In this document: piece after piece, positions 11,367-22,625 of the stretch
Layout: each line of letters begins with the position of its first letter
Numbering within the stretch: the first letter of the stretch is position 1
Source: Homarus americanus
Lineage: Eukaryota; Arthropoda; Malacostraca; Decapoda; Nephropidae
Assembly: GCF_018991925.1 (NCBI RefSeq)
Contig: NW_024735503.1
Span: forward strand, 2,414,907-2,478,906
Direction: 5' to 3'
DNA: 64,000 bases
Program-made: the position numbers and the translations under genes
The notes under the pieces: model-generated
What the model was told of the DNA's origin: nothing
The model's database searches: none
Seen by the model: the letters and a program-made list of their open reading frames with translations, nothing else

Positions 11367-12489
11367 GAGACCTCGTTTGAGTGACAGGTACAGATGTATC
11401 GCTCGTTTGGTAGAGAGTTGTTTATGCCGTTAGCAGAGCTTTTGTATTACCAAATATCCTCAGATAATGTACAGTACTTCAAGTAAAATCCATTAATCCA
11501 TAGAACGAGTTTCACAGTGTGATATTCCCGTTCCAGTACATTATTTCGAGACATTTATAGTACCTTTGGAAATATATTTATAAAGATAACAAGTGGTATA
11601 TAAATGCTTAAATATCAAATCTAAACTATATCGTTAAGATCTACGAGTATATGCAAATTTGTTCCGTGTTGACAATTCACCCACCAACTTCAAAATAGCT
11701 TTCCTGAATATAAATTAATCGTATACTCAAGTGGAAGAGCGAAAAATAGAATCCCGGAAGTGAAGAGGGATCTGGTCAGTAGTGATGAGGTGTGCGTGTT
11801 GTTGGGCAGCACAATAGCAGTTCTAGTGCGTGTTGTTGGGCAGCACAATAGCAGTACTAGTGTGTGTTGCTGACAGTAGCATTAATAATCATTACAACAG
11901 GAAGGGATCAAAGTTATTAAGCTGATAATAAATGTGTGGCATAACGTGGGAAAAAGAAGCTTTTGTGTTGAGTAAATTCAACAAACAATGAAAAATATTG
12001 AGTGTTAATGCGAATCGATTAATAATAACCTGCAGTTAATCTGAAAAAAAACCCGCATCCTTGTTTCCTATCAATGTTACTAACTGTTGAGACCAAAGCT
12101 GAAACTGCCTAACACTCAATCATCACATGAATAAATAAATAAAAACCCTGAAATGAGAGAATATAAAATATAATTCCCTAAAACACGCTCGAAAAAATTG
12201 ATTATTTTGTGCAGTATGTGAGAGGAATTTGCATCTGTCAGATCTCCATAAATGTACAGGTCTATATCGAATGTCAACTGGTCATGAATTAAAAATAAAA
12301 TATCTTTTTAGCAAGAGATTATTTGGCCTAAATTTGCTTTATCATTTATTTATGAGTGTGTCTGTCTATCTGTCTGTTAGAGAACTGAAGCTTCACAAAT
12401 ATTACAGTACTACAGCACAATGTTTCCTTTTACTGGACCAAGACGCTGCTGCCCTGTCTGTCCTACTGAAGGACTCATGCGACCATCAT
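11367..12489. other. Intergenic with a 34 bp duplication
   Basis: At 11792-11863 a 34 bp unit (GTGCGTGTTGTTGGGCAGCA at its start) is present twice. The rest is AT-rich and unrecognised, with a short TCTG-type run near 12360. Confidence 0.6.
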
Positions 12490-12844
12490 GTGTCTCCTGC
12501 TGCATGAACTATAGTGCTACAGTGTCTCCTGCTACAGGACCTATAGTGCTACAGTGTCTCCTGCTACAGGACCTACAGTGCTACAGTGTCTCCTGCTACA
12601 GGACCTACAGTGCTACAGTGTCTCCTGCTACAGGACCTACAGTGCTACAGTGTCTCCTGCTACAGGACCTATAGTGCTACAGTGTCTCCTGCTACAGGAC
12701 CTATAGTGTATCCTGCTGCATGAACTATAGTGCTACAGTGTCTCCTGCTACAGGACCTATAGTGTCTCCTGCTGCATGAACTATAGTGCTACCATGTTTC
12801 CTGCTACAGGACCTACAGTGCTACAGTGTCTCCTGCTACAGGAA
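12490..12844. repeat. 32 bp minisatellite with shortened variants
   Basis: About eleven units of a 32 bp repeat containing CTACAGTGTCTCCTGCTACA. Some units are shortened or carry a CTGCATGAACTATAG variant, so the array mixes two unit types. Open frames through it are artefacts. Confidence 0.92.
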
Positions 12845-13872
12845 GTACTGCAAGACTTTGCCCTACACCAAGACCACAATGATGTTCCGTGATAAATGTC
12901 TTTGCCTGTACCACAGTCACAATGCCTCGCTCACTATCTCTTCTCGTCCTAACGGTTCCCTTTTCTTTTCACTTCATTTACATAACGATGCCTCAATCTT
13001 ATCTTTCCTCTCCAGTGCTCACATCTGAAAACTTTAACCAACTCACGCACAAACACAAGAGGCAAATGCTAGCTCGCGTGCGGTAGGAAGGCGTCTTTGG
13101 TCTTGACTGTGGCAAAGTTTTCGATGGAGTAAAGCGAATTTCATAATTGTTGTGTCCAGTAGCAAGAAATAGCCTTACGAATCTTCATCACCATCGCAAA
13201 TTCTTAGCCCTAGTAAAACTTACACACATCCTTCGTTGACTGTCAAAGTATGTTTTTTTTTCTCTCTCATTATCCAATTTTTGGGGAATGAAACACCAAA
13301 ACAACTAAACTAATCAATTCATTCGGACTACTTAATATATATTCTCCATCGTCACAAATTTAATTCACGGTAAAAATAAAAATATCAACGTGTATTTGGT
13401 CATGGTATTTACCCCAGACGAGGAGGAGGAGTTGGAGGAAGAAAACAGGAAGGGGAGAGAGGAAATGGGAAGCTAGGGAGTAAGGGAACAACGGGAGAAT
13501 GAACGGAAGATGAGGAAGGGAGAAAGGAAGACTAAAAAAAAAGTAGAAATGTTGTTTCATTATAGCTGGAGTGAAATTAAGTTGGAATAGGTGTACAGGA
13601 CCTCACAGACTGTCAGGGAGGAGGGTTATAGTTCAGGCTCTAGGGTGTTTGTACTCGTTGTGGCCATCAGATAAACACAGGTGCTCACTCACCTTTCAAC
13701 TAAAGAACCAAAACGAAAAAAAAATACAATAATTTGGACTGGTGTGAATATTTAAACAAGAAAATAAAGCTCATGTACACACAGGAACTTACACACACAC
13801 ACCTACACATTATAAAATATGAGCTGTCAATAGGAAATTAAGTCAAGCTACCTGAAATATGTGTCTCCCGCA
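12845..13872. other. Intergenic, purine tract
   Basis: Holds a GA-rich tract (about 13418-13545) that gives a Leu/Pro/Phe-rich frame on the other strand. No coding motif. Confidence 0.5.
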
Positions 13873-14103
13873 GATGGTAGTGTGTCACCCTCCAGACAGC
13901 TGGTAGTGTGTCAGCCTCCAGACAGCTGGTAGTGTGTCACCCTCCAGACAGCTGTTAGTATGTCACCCTCCAGACAGCTGGTAGTGTGTCACCCTCCAGA
14001 CAGCTGGTAGTGTGTCACCCTCCAGACAGCTGGTAGTGTGTCACCCTCCAGACAGCTGGTAGTGTGTCACCCTCCAGACAGCTGGTAGTAGTATGTCACC
14101 CCC
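13873..14103. repeat. 26 bp minisatellite, about 9 copies
   Basis: Near-identical 26 bp units containing AGACAGCTGGTAGTGTGTCA. Single-base variants (GTCAGCC, GTTAGTATG) mark individual copies. Confidence 0.95.
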
Positions 14104-14113
14104 CTCTCTAGTT

Positions 14114-14652
14114 CACATCTGTGTCTCGGGTACACCAGTCGCAGGGGAGTAAGTCACTGCTGTACTCACCTGGCAGAAGGGAGCAAGTTAACTAAGTAAG
14201 ATAGCAGTCAGTGCTGATATTCGCTCGCGACCTTCTCGTTACTTTAGACTCGTGGCCATGAGCATCTCCCACGACTACTTGTGTTAGTTCAGGTCTTCAT
14301 CCTGGTACTCCAGAAGCTAAAGCAGCTGTAGAAGACAATCACCCTTTAGTCATCTGGTATGTTCACCCTCCAGACAGCTTAGTGACCCTTGCCGTCTCGA
14401 GTAGTCATGTTCATGTTTACCTTGCCGTCATCTGTGTCCTCGGGTACACCAGTCGCAGGGGAGTAAGAGAGAACACACAACAAAGGCAGGTCACTGTTGT
14501 ACCGTCACCTGGCAGAAGGGAGCAAGTTAACTAAGTAAGATAGCAGTCAGTGCTGATATTCGCTCGCGACAAGATAAGAAATCTTCTCGTTACTTTAGAG
14601 AGGTTTTAGGTGTTCTCGTGGCCATGAGCATCTCCCACGACTACTTGTGTTA
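14114..14652. repeat. Local tandem duplication with three clean indels
   Basis: A segment at about 14116-14286 recurs at about 14429-14652 with very high identity. The second copy holds three extra blocks of about 23, 12 and 15 bases, after GGGGAGTAAG, after CGCTCGCGAC and after TACTTTAGA. Between the copies lies a fragment of the adjacent 26 bp minisatellite (CACCCTCCAGACAGCTTAGTG), so the duplication includes the edge of that array. Confidence 0.9.
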
Positions 14653-17588
14653 CAATAGAGACCGTTCACCTCCCTCACTTTATTATATCTTATTGCCTTC
14701 TTCATTCTACTGAACAAAGCTTGAAACAATCATTTGTTATCATGATACACTTTGAAATGCTGGAGGTCATTACAGTACATAACAGGCACCAAAGGATAAA
14801 CCCGTTGTTCTAAAACCTGGATGATGTTACTGGAGTGTGTGGATAAGGGTGGAAGTGAGTGAGGGGTGGGGGAGGGTGAAGGAGGGAAGGGGGATGAGGG
14901 AGACTGGAGGGAGGGATACATACCATGACTACGAGACAAGTATTTAGGTAGTCATCAAATTACACGTTACTGAAGATGTAGGTCAATATGAATTCATGAA
15001 CTGTGAAAGATTAGAAGTGTGAATGAAAACCAGGAAGGGTGAAAGTGTAAGACTCTACGACATGTGGCAAATAGACTTGACTGGATACACTGAAGTAACG
15101 GTGTAGAGGCACGTAAGTAATGTACTGAGAGAGGAAACAGCCTTGTAGTACAGTACATAAGTGGTGGAAGGGAAGAAGGAAAGGAGAATTAATTGTTCCA
15201 GAATATGATGCACAATGAAAGATAGAGAAAACTATTTAATACTTTGATAAATAACTTAGAAAATAACTCAATAGAATAAAGATTTTAAACTTTATAATAT
15301 TTCAAGAACAACAAGTTAGTCTAATAAGTGGTAAGGGTATAGACTAAGATGAGTGTGTGAACCTTAGGGCAAGAAGCTACGACTTTGGTGTTAAGAAGTT
15401 CACGAGAGACAAGGAAGGTTTTAAGGCAATTGATTACATATATTGATCCTCAAAAATTGGATATTATAGCAATGAGATTAGAGATTAAGAGGGATTGGAA
15501 AGGAAGTGAGGGTGTAGAAGACATAACAAAGAGGAGGAGGTAAAAGGGCGTAGTACTGAAGGGACATTAAGTGTAGTGGGTAAGACTATAAAGAGAGGAG
15601 ATACAAAAACACTTTAAAAGGTTCTAGACAGTGTGTATGGCTCTTGGGAAAACTGGGTGTGTTCCTGTTGGCTGGAGGAAATTATGATTTTTCCACTTTT
15701 TTGGGGTAAAATGAAATGGGAGTAAGAGAAGCAACTGTAGCGAAATATTTTCTCGTTTGGAAGATGTTGGTACCTTGCTATCCCCTGTGATGAACAAGAA
15801 GGAAATTCAGTAAGAACAAGGCAAATCTAAGGATGGAATACGATCACTCTCAATAATATTCTAAAATGGTAGACGTCCTCAGACCTACATTATGTAAGCT
15901 CTGACGGGTGAGTGAACGAGCGTTAATTTAGATTAGGGTTGACAGCACTCTATAAATGAAGAAAAAGTACATTATATAAAAACAAAAATGGCAAAGGGAA
16001 AATTCTGTAACGTTTTTTATGTAAGGATGTCTGGTGGTGGAGATATGAAGCATTTAGCATGACAATGATATACAGTATACGGTTAAAGTACCTGAATGAT
16101 ATAAACAAGCAATTAACGGGTGTAAATAATTGATTAGTAAACAAAAAATTTAATTAGAGCAAATATTATCGTAGTCATAACCTACAAACATTGCAGCAGA
16201 AGAGATGAAATGCGTTCGTGAGAGCGGAAAGAGAAGTGGACAATAAGATATTTCGATACAGAGGACACGATTACTATAATGATAAATCAATGTCTTTATA
16301 TAACTGAAGACAAAACGAATTAAGAATGTCACAGGGATAATAATACCGCCGTAATACATAACGAAAATTAATTCTGAACCCACTTAGGCCCCGTACGTGA
16401 GCGTGGAGCAGCAGTGGTTGGTGCAGGACACAAGTTGATCACAATAATTCTGTTGAGAATGCTAACGATAAATGGTAGGTAATGTTAAGTGCAAAATGAA
16501 TGACTTACTGTTGATTTGTTTACTGGCTGTGACTTTAGGTAAGGGTAAGACTTCATAAGTATCAAAATAAGACTACGAATAATACATTTAAAATAAGATG
16601 GGATTAAGGCGAAATACCCATGACATAATGCACAGGGCGAGGTCAGTGGAAAGGTCTACTAACCCCTTGTGTACGGGGTCCTCTCTATGGCGAATAAAAT
16701 ATTCTGGGGTTAATCAAATAAAATATTAAAAATGGCGTCCCCATAGCGAAGATTAAACGTTGGTGGATTGACAGAGAAAGTCACTGGTTTAATGAAAGTT
16801 ATAGATATGACGTTAAATGAGGAAGCCACAAAGATCTATTAAAAAAATGAAGAAAATTATTCAATATATTTTTGATGAGGCTGAATGTCAGTAAAAAAAA
16901 CAAATATTCCTTTATGCCGAAAAGTTAAAAGAAATGTAATTATACAAACTAAACAGTTGTATTAAGTCATGTAGTACTGTGTAGGATATTAAGTTAATCA
17001 TTTCCATAATTTAACAGACTTAAAAATATATATATATACTATAGCTTAAGAAATACTGTACATCAATTTTTTCACGACATAAATTATTATGTTAGAAAAC
17101 TTAATGTACAACTCAGATATCTCAACTGAATTAATATGTAATAAATATGTTACTTTTTGGCTAACGCTGCACTCTTTTTCAGATCAAATAACTGGTGGCG
17201 TTTTCTATGATTAAACTATTTTGATTTTACTTCTGTTAATACTGGAAACAAAACTTATGTTGCTTTAAGTTAATGTCATTACCTTACATAAGTTCTCCTC
17301 TGTATTGTTACACTCTAATATAACAACCACTAGGCGGATAAACTCTGATGTATCTTATAAAATCAAGGTAAAGTAACGAAGGTGTAGGTGTCTGCCCAGT
17401 GCCATGAATGACGAATATATGTGGCGGGCGGAACACAGGTCAGGACACTGGCGTCTTCAAGCGTGAACACCCGCATTATGTCGCTTAATGGCCGGAAACT
17501 GTACCAGAGTGACGCTTACAGGCAAAGTTTAATGGCGGAAGGTCAGACACAAACTTCTGAGCCTAGAACATTTTACTCTAAATACATT

Positions 17589-17593
<5 letters not shown>
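14653..17593. other. Intergenic, nothing recognised
   Basis: A G-rich patch at about 14830-14920, otherwise AT-rich unique sequence. Open frames of 60-80 codons lack motifs. Confidence 0.5.
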
Positions 17594-17660
<67 letters not shown>

Positions 17661-17687
17661 ACACACACACAAATATATATATATATA
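17594..17687. repeat. Compound microsatellite (GA)n-(CA)n-(TA)n
   Basis: A GA tract of about 64 bases runs directly into CA and then AT tracts. The Arg-Glu-rich frame through it is an artefact. Confidence 0.95.
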
Positions 17688-18581
17688 AAATGGTTGCTCT
17701 TCGTGTGCAAGGAAGGCCGGCCCAAAGGCCACCTAGTCGTGAATTTGTTTAAGGTGTAGAATCTGTCGCCAACACAACAACTACACCCTAAGTTAACGAG
17801 CTGCATGATCCCGTATCAAGGAATAGTTTGAGAACACCGGACAACTCGCCAACTGCACTGGCTAACCATTGCCCCGAAATACTATCCGCAAATCGATTAA
17901 CATCCAGGTTCTCAATTACTGCTGGATGGACAGAAGCAAAAGACCTAACAAAAAAATAACTGCTTATAGTTTCATCCTGCCCGGGACCACTGGCTAGCGA
18001 GGCGATCATCACAGGTCGCCGCACTAACAACAACCAACAAGAAGTGTTCACGCTTAAACAACAAACGTTTTGTGTCACCTCTGCTTGGTGCCCATATATA
18101 CACACTGAAAATTAATACGGTTTCGACGGTGTTTTGGATGCGTGTAACTATTACAAGAATGTGAGTCATTCCTGCCATGGAATTTTAATTAAAACTAAAA
18201 AATACAGTTAGCTAGTGAAAAAAAGTGGCACTCAGTATTTTGGTCGTTCAGTAAAACAACAGAAAAATACCAGGTGGCGAGTAACTTGCTTCAGTAAATT
18301 TCTCCACCAACAGCAAATTGGATTTTTGTTGTCAAAATAAAATTGTAAATTAGTAATTAATGTTACGTACTATGGATGTTATTTTTTCAATACCGGATAG
18401 CATTTATTAAGGTTTTAACAAAAAATTTTAACTGGAATAATTAGTTTTCTTTTGATTATCACAAGCGCGATCATCGCTAATCTTCATAGTGGGTTTTAGA
18501 GAACCAGACACAAGGTGACACAAATACTGTATTGTTACCTTCAAGTAGCTCTAGACTACAGGAATCTTCAATAAGATTTAC
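17688..18581. other. Intergenic, nothing firm
   Basis: Minus-strand frames of 105 and 68 codons overlap here without a recognisable family. The text near 17975 (ATCCTGCCCGGGACC) recalls a tRNA-derived B box in inverse, but no matching A box is seen. Confidence 0.4.
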
Positions 18582-18625
18582 CTGAGGACAAGATGTGCCA
18601 GGAGACTCACGCCACCCAGTAACAT
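18582..18625 (-). CDS. Candidate first coding exon with signal peptide
   Basis: On the minus strand an ATG (18625-18623) opens the peptide MLLGGVSLLAHLVL and is followed by CTCAG|GTAAAT, a good 5' splice donor at 18581-18580. An in-frame stop lies upstream, so this ATG would be the first. The hydrophobic run is what a secretory signal peptide looks like, and a short signal-peptide exon ending at a donor is common in arthropod genes. No downstream exon, promoter or poly(A) site could be tied to it. The solo LTR lies about 450 bases upstream of this ATG in the minus-strand direction. It may equally be chance; I cannot name a product. Confidence 0.18.
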
Positions 18626-19080
18626 GACAAAAAACTCCCCAGAAGACAAGCCGTCGCCCTCCTCCACTGACTATAGGCTGGCAACTTGGACCCGGTCAGG
18701 AGGTTGCACAAAGCTCATGTCACAGTCCAGGCAACCCTTCTGACAGTACCGGAATATAATTTTGTGACTTCTCGGCGGTATTGGGGGAACTTTATTGTAA
18801 AAGTTTCTCTATGGTTATGGATTGGCGACTGTTCTGTTTCAGCATAAGTTAAGTTCTTCCTAAAGATCATTCACCGACCACTACGGAGAAACCCGTCTCT
18901 TTTTCTTCACTGGTTATGTTCCCTGTGACTGAGGCCGGCTTATACAATATAATTCTGGGATTCTCTTAGGAAAGTTATCGTGGCTCCTCGCACAATGTTG
19001 TAAGAGTAAGCTGCCTTGGTCCCTCATAGGGCGTTATTGACTTGGAGCTTTGGTATATTTACTTATTAATGAATATAATC
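18626..19080. other. Intergenic between candidate exon and solo LTR
   Basis: Unique sequence. Ends with AATC, the left copy of the LTR target duplication (19077-19080). Confidence 0.5.
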
Positions 19081-19842
19081 TGTTACGACCGTGTCGTATT
19101 TTTCTATTTTTTATATATAACATGCTCCCATGTTCCATATTATTCCTGTAATGATGTGTTAAATTTACTATTATATATTCTAGTCACCTTACCCTGTGCT
19201 GGTAAGGTTTTAACTGTCATTATTTGTTCAAGCCCATCTTATTTCTTTATTTTGTATTGTAACCAGTATTCTTTGTTCTCTAACGACCATCTGCATCGTT
19301 AAACGACCCACCGGCGGGTCGCGTGGCGGGAGCCGACCTTATATATAGGACCCACCAACTGACGGAGTTAGTTCAGTCCTCTTGTCATACAGTTCACATC
19401 CTTTGAGTGCCATTCGTCACCTGTTACTTATACTTAATTTATTTGTGTTGTTCCTGTCGCCACCAATGTGGTATATCTATGTGAGTACCTATTTATGTCT
19501 CTATTTATGTCCATCAGTATTTGCTTAGTTACATTTAAGTAATTCAGTGTTGTTTCACGTTAGTTAATTTCAGTGATAGTTTTTATATGTTTATGCAGTG
19601 TTAACGTAATCCAATGCTTTATTTTTATTCTTTCGATGTTTAGTATCATTTGTGTCTTAAAAGTTTCGATGGTGAATCAATTTGTTGTGACAGCCTACGA
19701 GGCTCTTTATTGTGTTAATATTTAATTATTTAAATTCTTAAAGGTTTACTTTATTTATTTTTATTCTTTTAATTTACTTCACTTTTTTGTTTGGTTACGC
19801 CTAGAACCTGGATATTTAAGTAAATTAAGAGACGGCGTAACA
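19081..19842 (+). mobile_element. Solo LTR (762 bp) with target site duplication
   Basis: The element starts TGTTACGACC and ends GGCGTAACA, giving TG...CA ends inside a 7 bp terminal inverted repeat (TGTTACG/CGTAACA). It is flanked on both sides by AATC (19077-19080 and 19843-19846), the 4 bp duplication expected for an LTR-retrotransposon integrase. A TATA box and initiator lie inside. No second LTR, primer binding site or coding region follows, so this is a solo LTR made by recombination between two LTRs. The size, TSD length and terminal bases fit a Ty3/gypsy-type element, but the family is inferred. A gypsy polymerase remnant is present at 47.3 kb; nothing shows that the two belong together. 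Confidence 0.78.
19340..19378 (+). promoter_or_regulatory. TATA box plus initiator inside the solo LTR
   Basis: TATATATAGG begins at 19340 and TTCAGTC at 19372. The A of the initiator is 30-35 bases downstream of the TATA, the normal arthropod spacing. This would mark the U3/R boundary of the LTR. A CGACCC...GGGTCG inverted repeat lies just upstream at about 19304-19321. Activity is untested. Confidence 0.6.
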
Positions 19843-20629
19843 AATCCTATCATTGAGGCTGAAATCATATTGCGATGATGCCTCGTGTAGGAAATTGGTG
19901 GAATATTACACTGGCATTTGGTAGCAAAACTTAATTACTTCACTAATATAAAGTGAAATAAAGCACCAGTAACCATCCCAACTTCTGCTATGTTATCTCT
20001 GCTAGCTAAAATGTCCTATTTCTTCACTCATCCATCTTCATATTAATAGTGCCAGTTTTTGGCATACAGTCATACGAGTCACTTTTCACCTTAATTCTCG
20101 ACTCTACTAATATCTATCTTATTCCTTCAGTAACTTATCGTTATTTACTCTTGATAAAGGCCTCAGAATCTGGCACTACAGCACAGCGACCTGTTCGTTC
20201 GTACACACACACACGTTATACCTAAAAGTATTAGTTGAGCTGGGATCCATCTTTCATGGTGATGAGTCGAGATGCAATCATTGTTATTGTTGTAAACATT
20301 ACATTGATAACCTTAATGTGCATTATTTTATGTTGATGATTAAACTTCAAGTATGTTGCAGTCTTGTACTAGCAAACAAAATGAATCCTGAACAAATATA
20401 TAAAGAACAAAAAAAAAAATCACAAAACAAGCAATAAAACGCATCGCACGTTTTATGTATAATGAAATCCTCCTTTTAGAGACTGGAGAGGTAAAGTCTG
20501 CTGAACTTTTCATGAAGTTAAGTAATGAATGCCATCATACGTCGTCGTTTATGGCGTGATTAGTAACGCCGCCTCAAACTTGTCGTAATAAAATGTAAAA
20601 ACTGGCATATTTCTCTCCCTGAGTAATGG
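19843..20629. other. Intergenic, nothing recognised
   Basis: Unique AT-rich sequence with a short A-run near 20411. Confidence 0.5.
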
Positions 20630-21043
20630 TACCTGGTGGTGCTGTGTTCCTGGTGGTGCTGTGTTCCTGGTGGTGCTGTGTTCCTGGTGGTGCTGTGTTC
20701 CTGGTGGTGCTGTGTACCTGGTGGTGCTGTGTACCTGGTGGTGCTGTGTACCTGGTGATGCTGTGTTCACCTGGTGGTGCTGTGTTCCTGGTGGTGCTGT
20801 GTGCAACCTGGTGGTGCTGTGTTCACCTGGTGGTGCTGTGTTCCTGGTACCTGGTGGTGCTGTGTGCCTGGTGGTACTGTGCCCTGTGGTGCTGGTGGTG
20901 CTGTGTTCCCAGTGGTGCTGTGTACCTGGTAGGCTGCTGTGGTACCTGGTGGTGCTGTGTGGTGGTGCTGTGTACCTGGTGGTGCTGTGTAAGTGGTGCT
21001 GTGCTGGTGCTGTCCTAAGTGTGCCCTGGTGGTGCCAGAGTGC
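20630..21043. repeat. 17 bp minisatellite (CTGGTGGTGCTGTGTTC)
   Basis: More than twenty units of a 17 bp repeat, with TTC/TAC variants and scattered unit-length changes that increase to the right. Reading frames on both strands stay open through it; these are artefacts. It abuts the LINE copy that follows. Confidence 0.95.
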
Positions 21044-21049
21044 TGCCAG

Positions 21050-22356
21050 AAAGTGTGCCAGAACAATCCTGTCTCGGACTAAAGCTCATACCTTCCGCCA
21101 GAAGAGAGTGGTTGTCCAGCGCAAACTTTTCGATCTAAAGGATGGATGGTGGGCAAAAAAAAGCGTCTGAAACGCAAAAAAAAAATTTCGGACCAACACA
21201 AGATGCGCGAATTTTTCAATTCCACTAAAGAAACCTATGGCCCGACGGTAACTCCCTAAGTAAAGACGAAGACGAGATCCGTCAGCGCTGGAAATAGCAC
21301 TACCATTCCCTGCTCAACCGAAAAACCGAGGTGGATGTCCTGACTACCCGGCAGGACCCCGAACACCTAGTGCTGAACCCCCTCGATTATCCTCCTTCCC
21401 TGGATGGGGTAAAATACTACTACCACCAAGCAGATGAAAAATAAGGCCACAGGGCCGGATGAAATCCCAGCCGAGGTGTATAAAGCAGGTGGACATCTGC
21501 TTACCAGCTGTCTCCACTCTCTTCTGGAAAATATATGAGAAAAGGAGGAAGTCCCCCAAGATCTTAAAAACGCCTCCATCATCAATATTTATAACAACAA
21601 GGGACACTAGTCAGACAGTGGCAGCTACCTCGAGATCTGGCTGCTGACCACAGCTGGCAATAATATCGCTCGAGTCCTCCTAAACAGATTACTTCCTGAG
21701 GCGAAAACTTCATCCCAGAATCTCAATGCGGCTTTAGACCATCACGTGGTACCACTGACATGATCTTTGCTGCCCTCCAGATACAGGAAAAGTGCAAAGA
21801 ACAGCGTTACGACTTGTACATGGCCTTCATCTACCTTCGACTCGGTCAACAAGGAAGCCCTCTGGTGGAGCCTCAGTCGTTTTGGTTGCCCACCAAAATT
21901 TTTTACTATTGTGTGGCAACTCTACGATGGAATGAACGGCAGTGTCCTACACAATAGCACCCAGTTTGAGTTCTTCCTCCTCCAAACGGGGGTAAAACAA
22001 GGGTGTGTACTGGCACCAACTCCTTTTTCATTTTCTTGACCGTCTTCCTTACTCGTGCCAGTACCAATTTAGCCGGAGGGGTGGACACCCAATACCGGAT
22101 GAAGCGACCTCACCCTCGTCGCTCACACTGAAGGTGACCTACAGGAGATCCTAAACACCTAAGCACCACACGCGGTGTCAGTACTTTTGAGTTAGCCCGA
22201 GTGCATACCATGGTTAACAAGCACCAGCGCTGGAAAGACGCTGCTGCCGCCCATCCTGCCACAGATGTAGCCCTCCACACGTGCAACATCTGTGGACGGC
22301 CCTGCTTGTCTCATATCGGCCTCTCGAGTCACCTCAGAGCTCACCAACGAAGGTGA
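21050..22356 (+). pseudogene. Degraded LINE retrotransposon, copy A (RT and zinc-finger tail)
   Basis: Several plus-strand frames together spell the second half of a LINE polyprotein. In order: a linker (LFDLKDGWWAKK, then QHKMREFFNSTKETYG), reverse transcriptase fingers (KATGPDEIPAEVYKAGG), the block EVPQDLKNASII, the NRLLPE region, the palm start (YMAFIYLR/FDSVNKEALW), RFGCPPKFFTI, TGVKQGCVLAPT, and the post-catalytic HTEGDLQEILNT. The catalytic Y-A-D-D box is lost by an internal deletion at about 22100: comparison with copy B at 28.8 kb shows the text jumping straight to the LTLVAHTEGD block. A second deletion joins this to a still open 59-codon tail ending in the C2H2 finger CNICGRPCLSHIGL...H..H and a TGA at 22354-22356. 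At least seven stops or frame changes are present. It is dead, 5' truncated, and sits between two minisatellites. The finger tail is typical of one widespread invertebrate LINE family; the clade name is left open. Confidence 0.88.
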
Positions 22357-22437
22357 CATCTTTAATGACTCGTATCATTTTATCATAGCTGGATGATCGT
22401 CATACTCGCTCTCGAGTAACAACAAAGTAGTCGTAGG

Positions 22438-22625
22438 TGGTGAGAGTATGGATGGTAGTGGGGCAGGGTGGTAGTGGGGCTGGGTGGTAGTGGGGCTGGG
22501 TGGTAGTGGGGCTCGGTGGTAGTGGGGCAGGGTGGCAGTGAGAGGCTGGATGGTAGTAGGGCAGGGTGGTAGTGGGGCAGGGTGGTATTGGGGCAGGGTG
22601 GAAGTGGGTCAGGGTGGTGGTGGTG
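22438..22625. repeat. 16 bp G-rich minisatellite
   Basis: About twelve units of GTGGTAGTGGGGCTGG and variants (GGCAGG, GGCTCG). Its G-runs could form quadruplexes. The Pro/His-rich frames on the minus strand are artefacts. Confidence 0.93.

Noticed and set aside
13873..14103. Array that could be taken for CRISPR
   Set aside because: Units are contiguous with no unique spacers, and the genome is eukaryotic. The same applies to all other arrays here.
20549..21170. Frames of 85-169 codons over the CTGGTGGTG repeat
   Set aside because: 17 bp minisatellite; only the last 40 codons at the right touch real LINE text.
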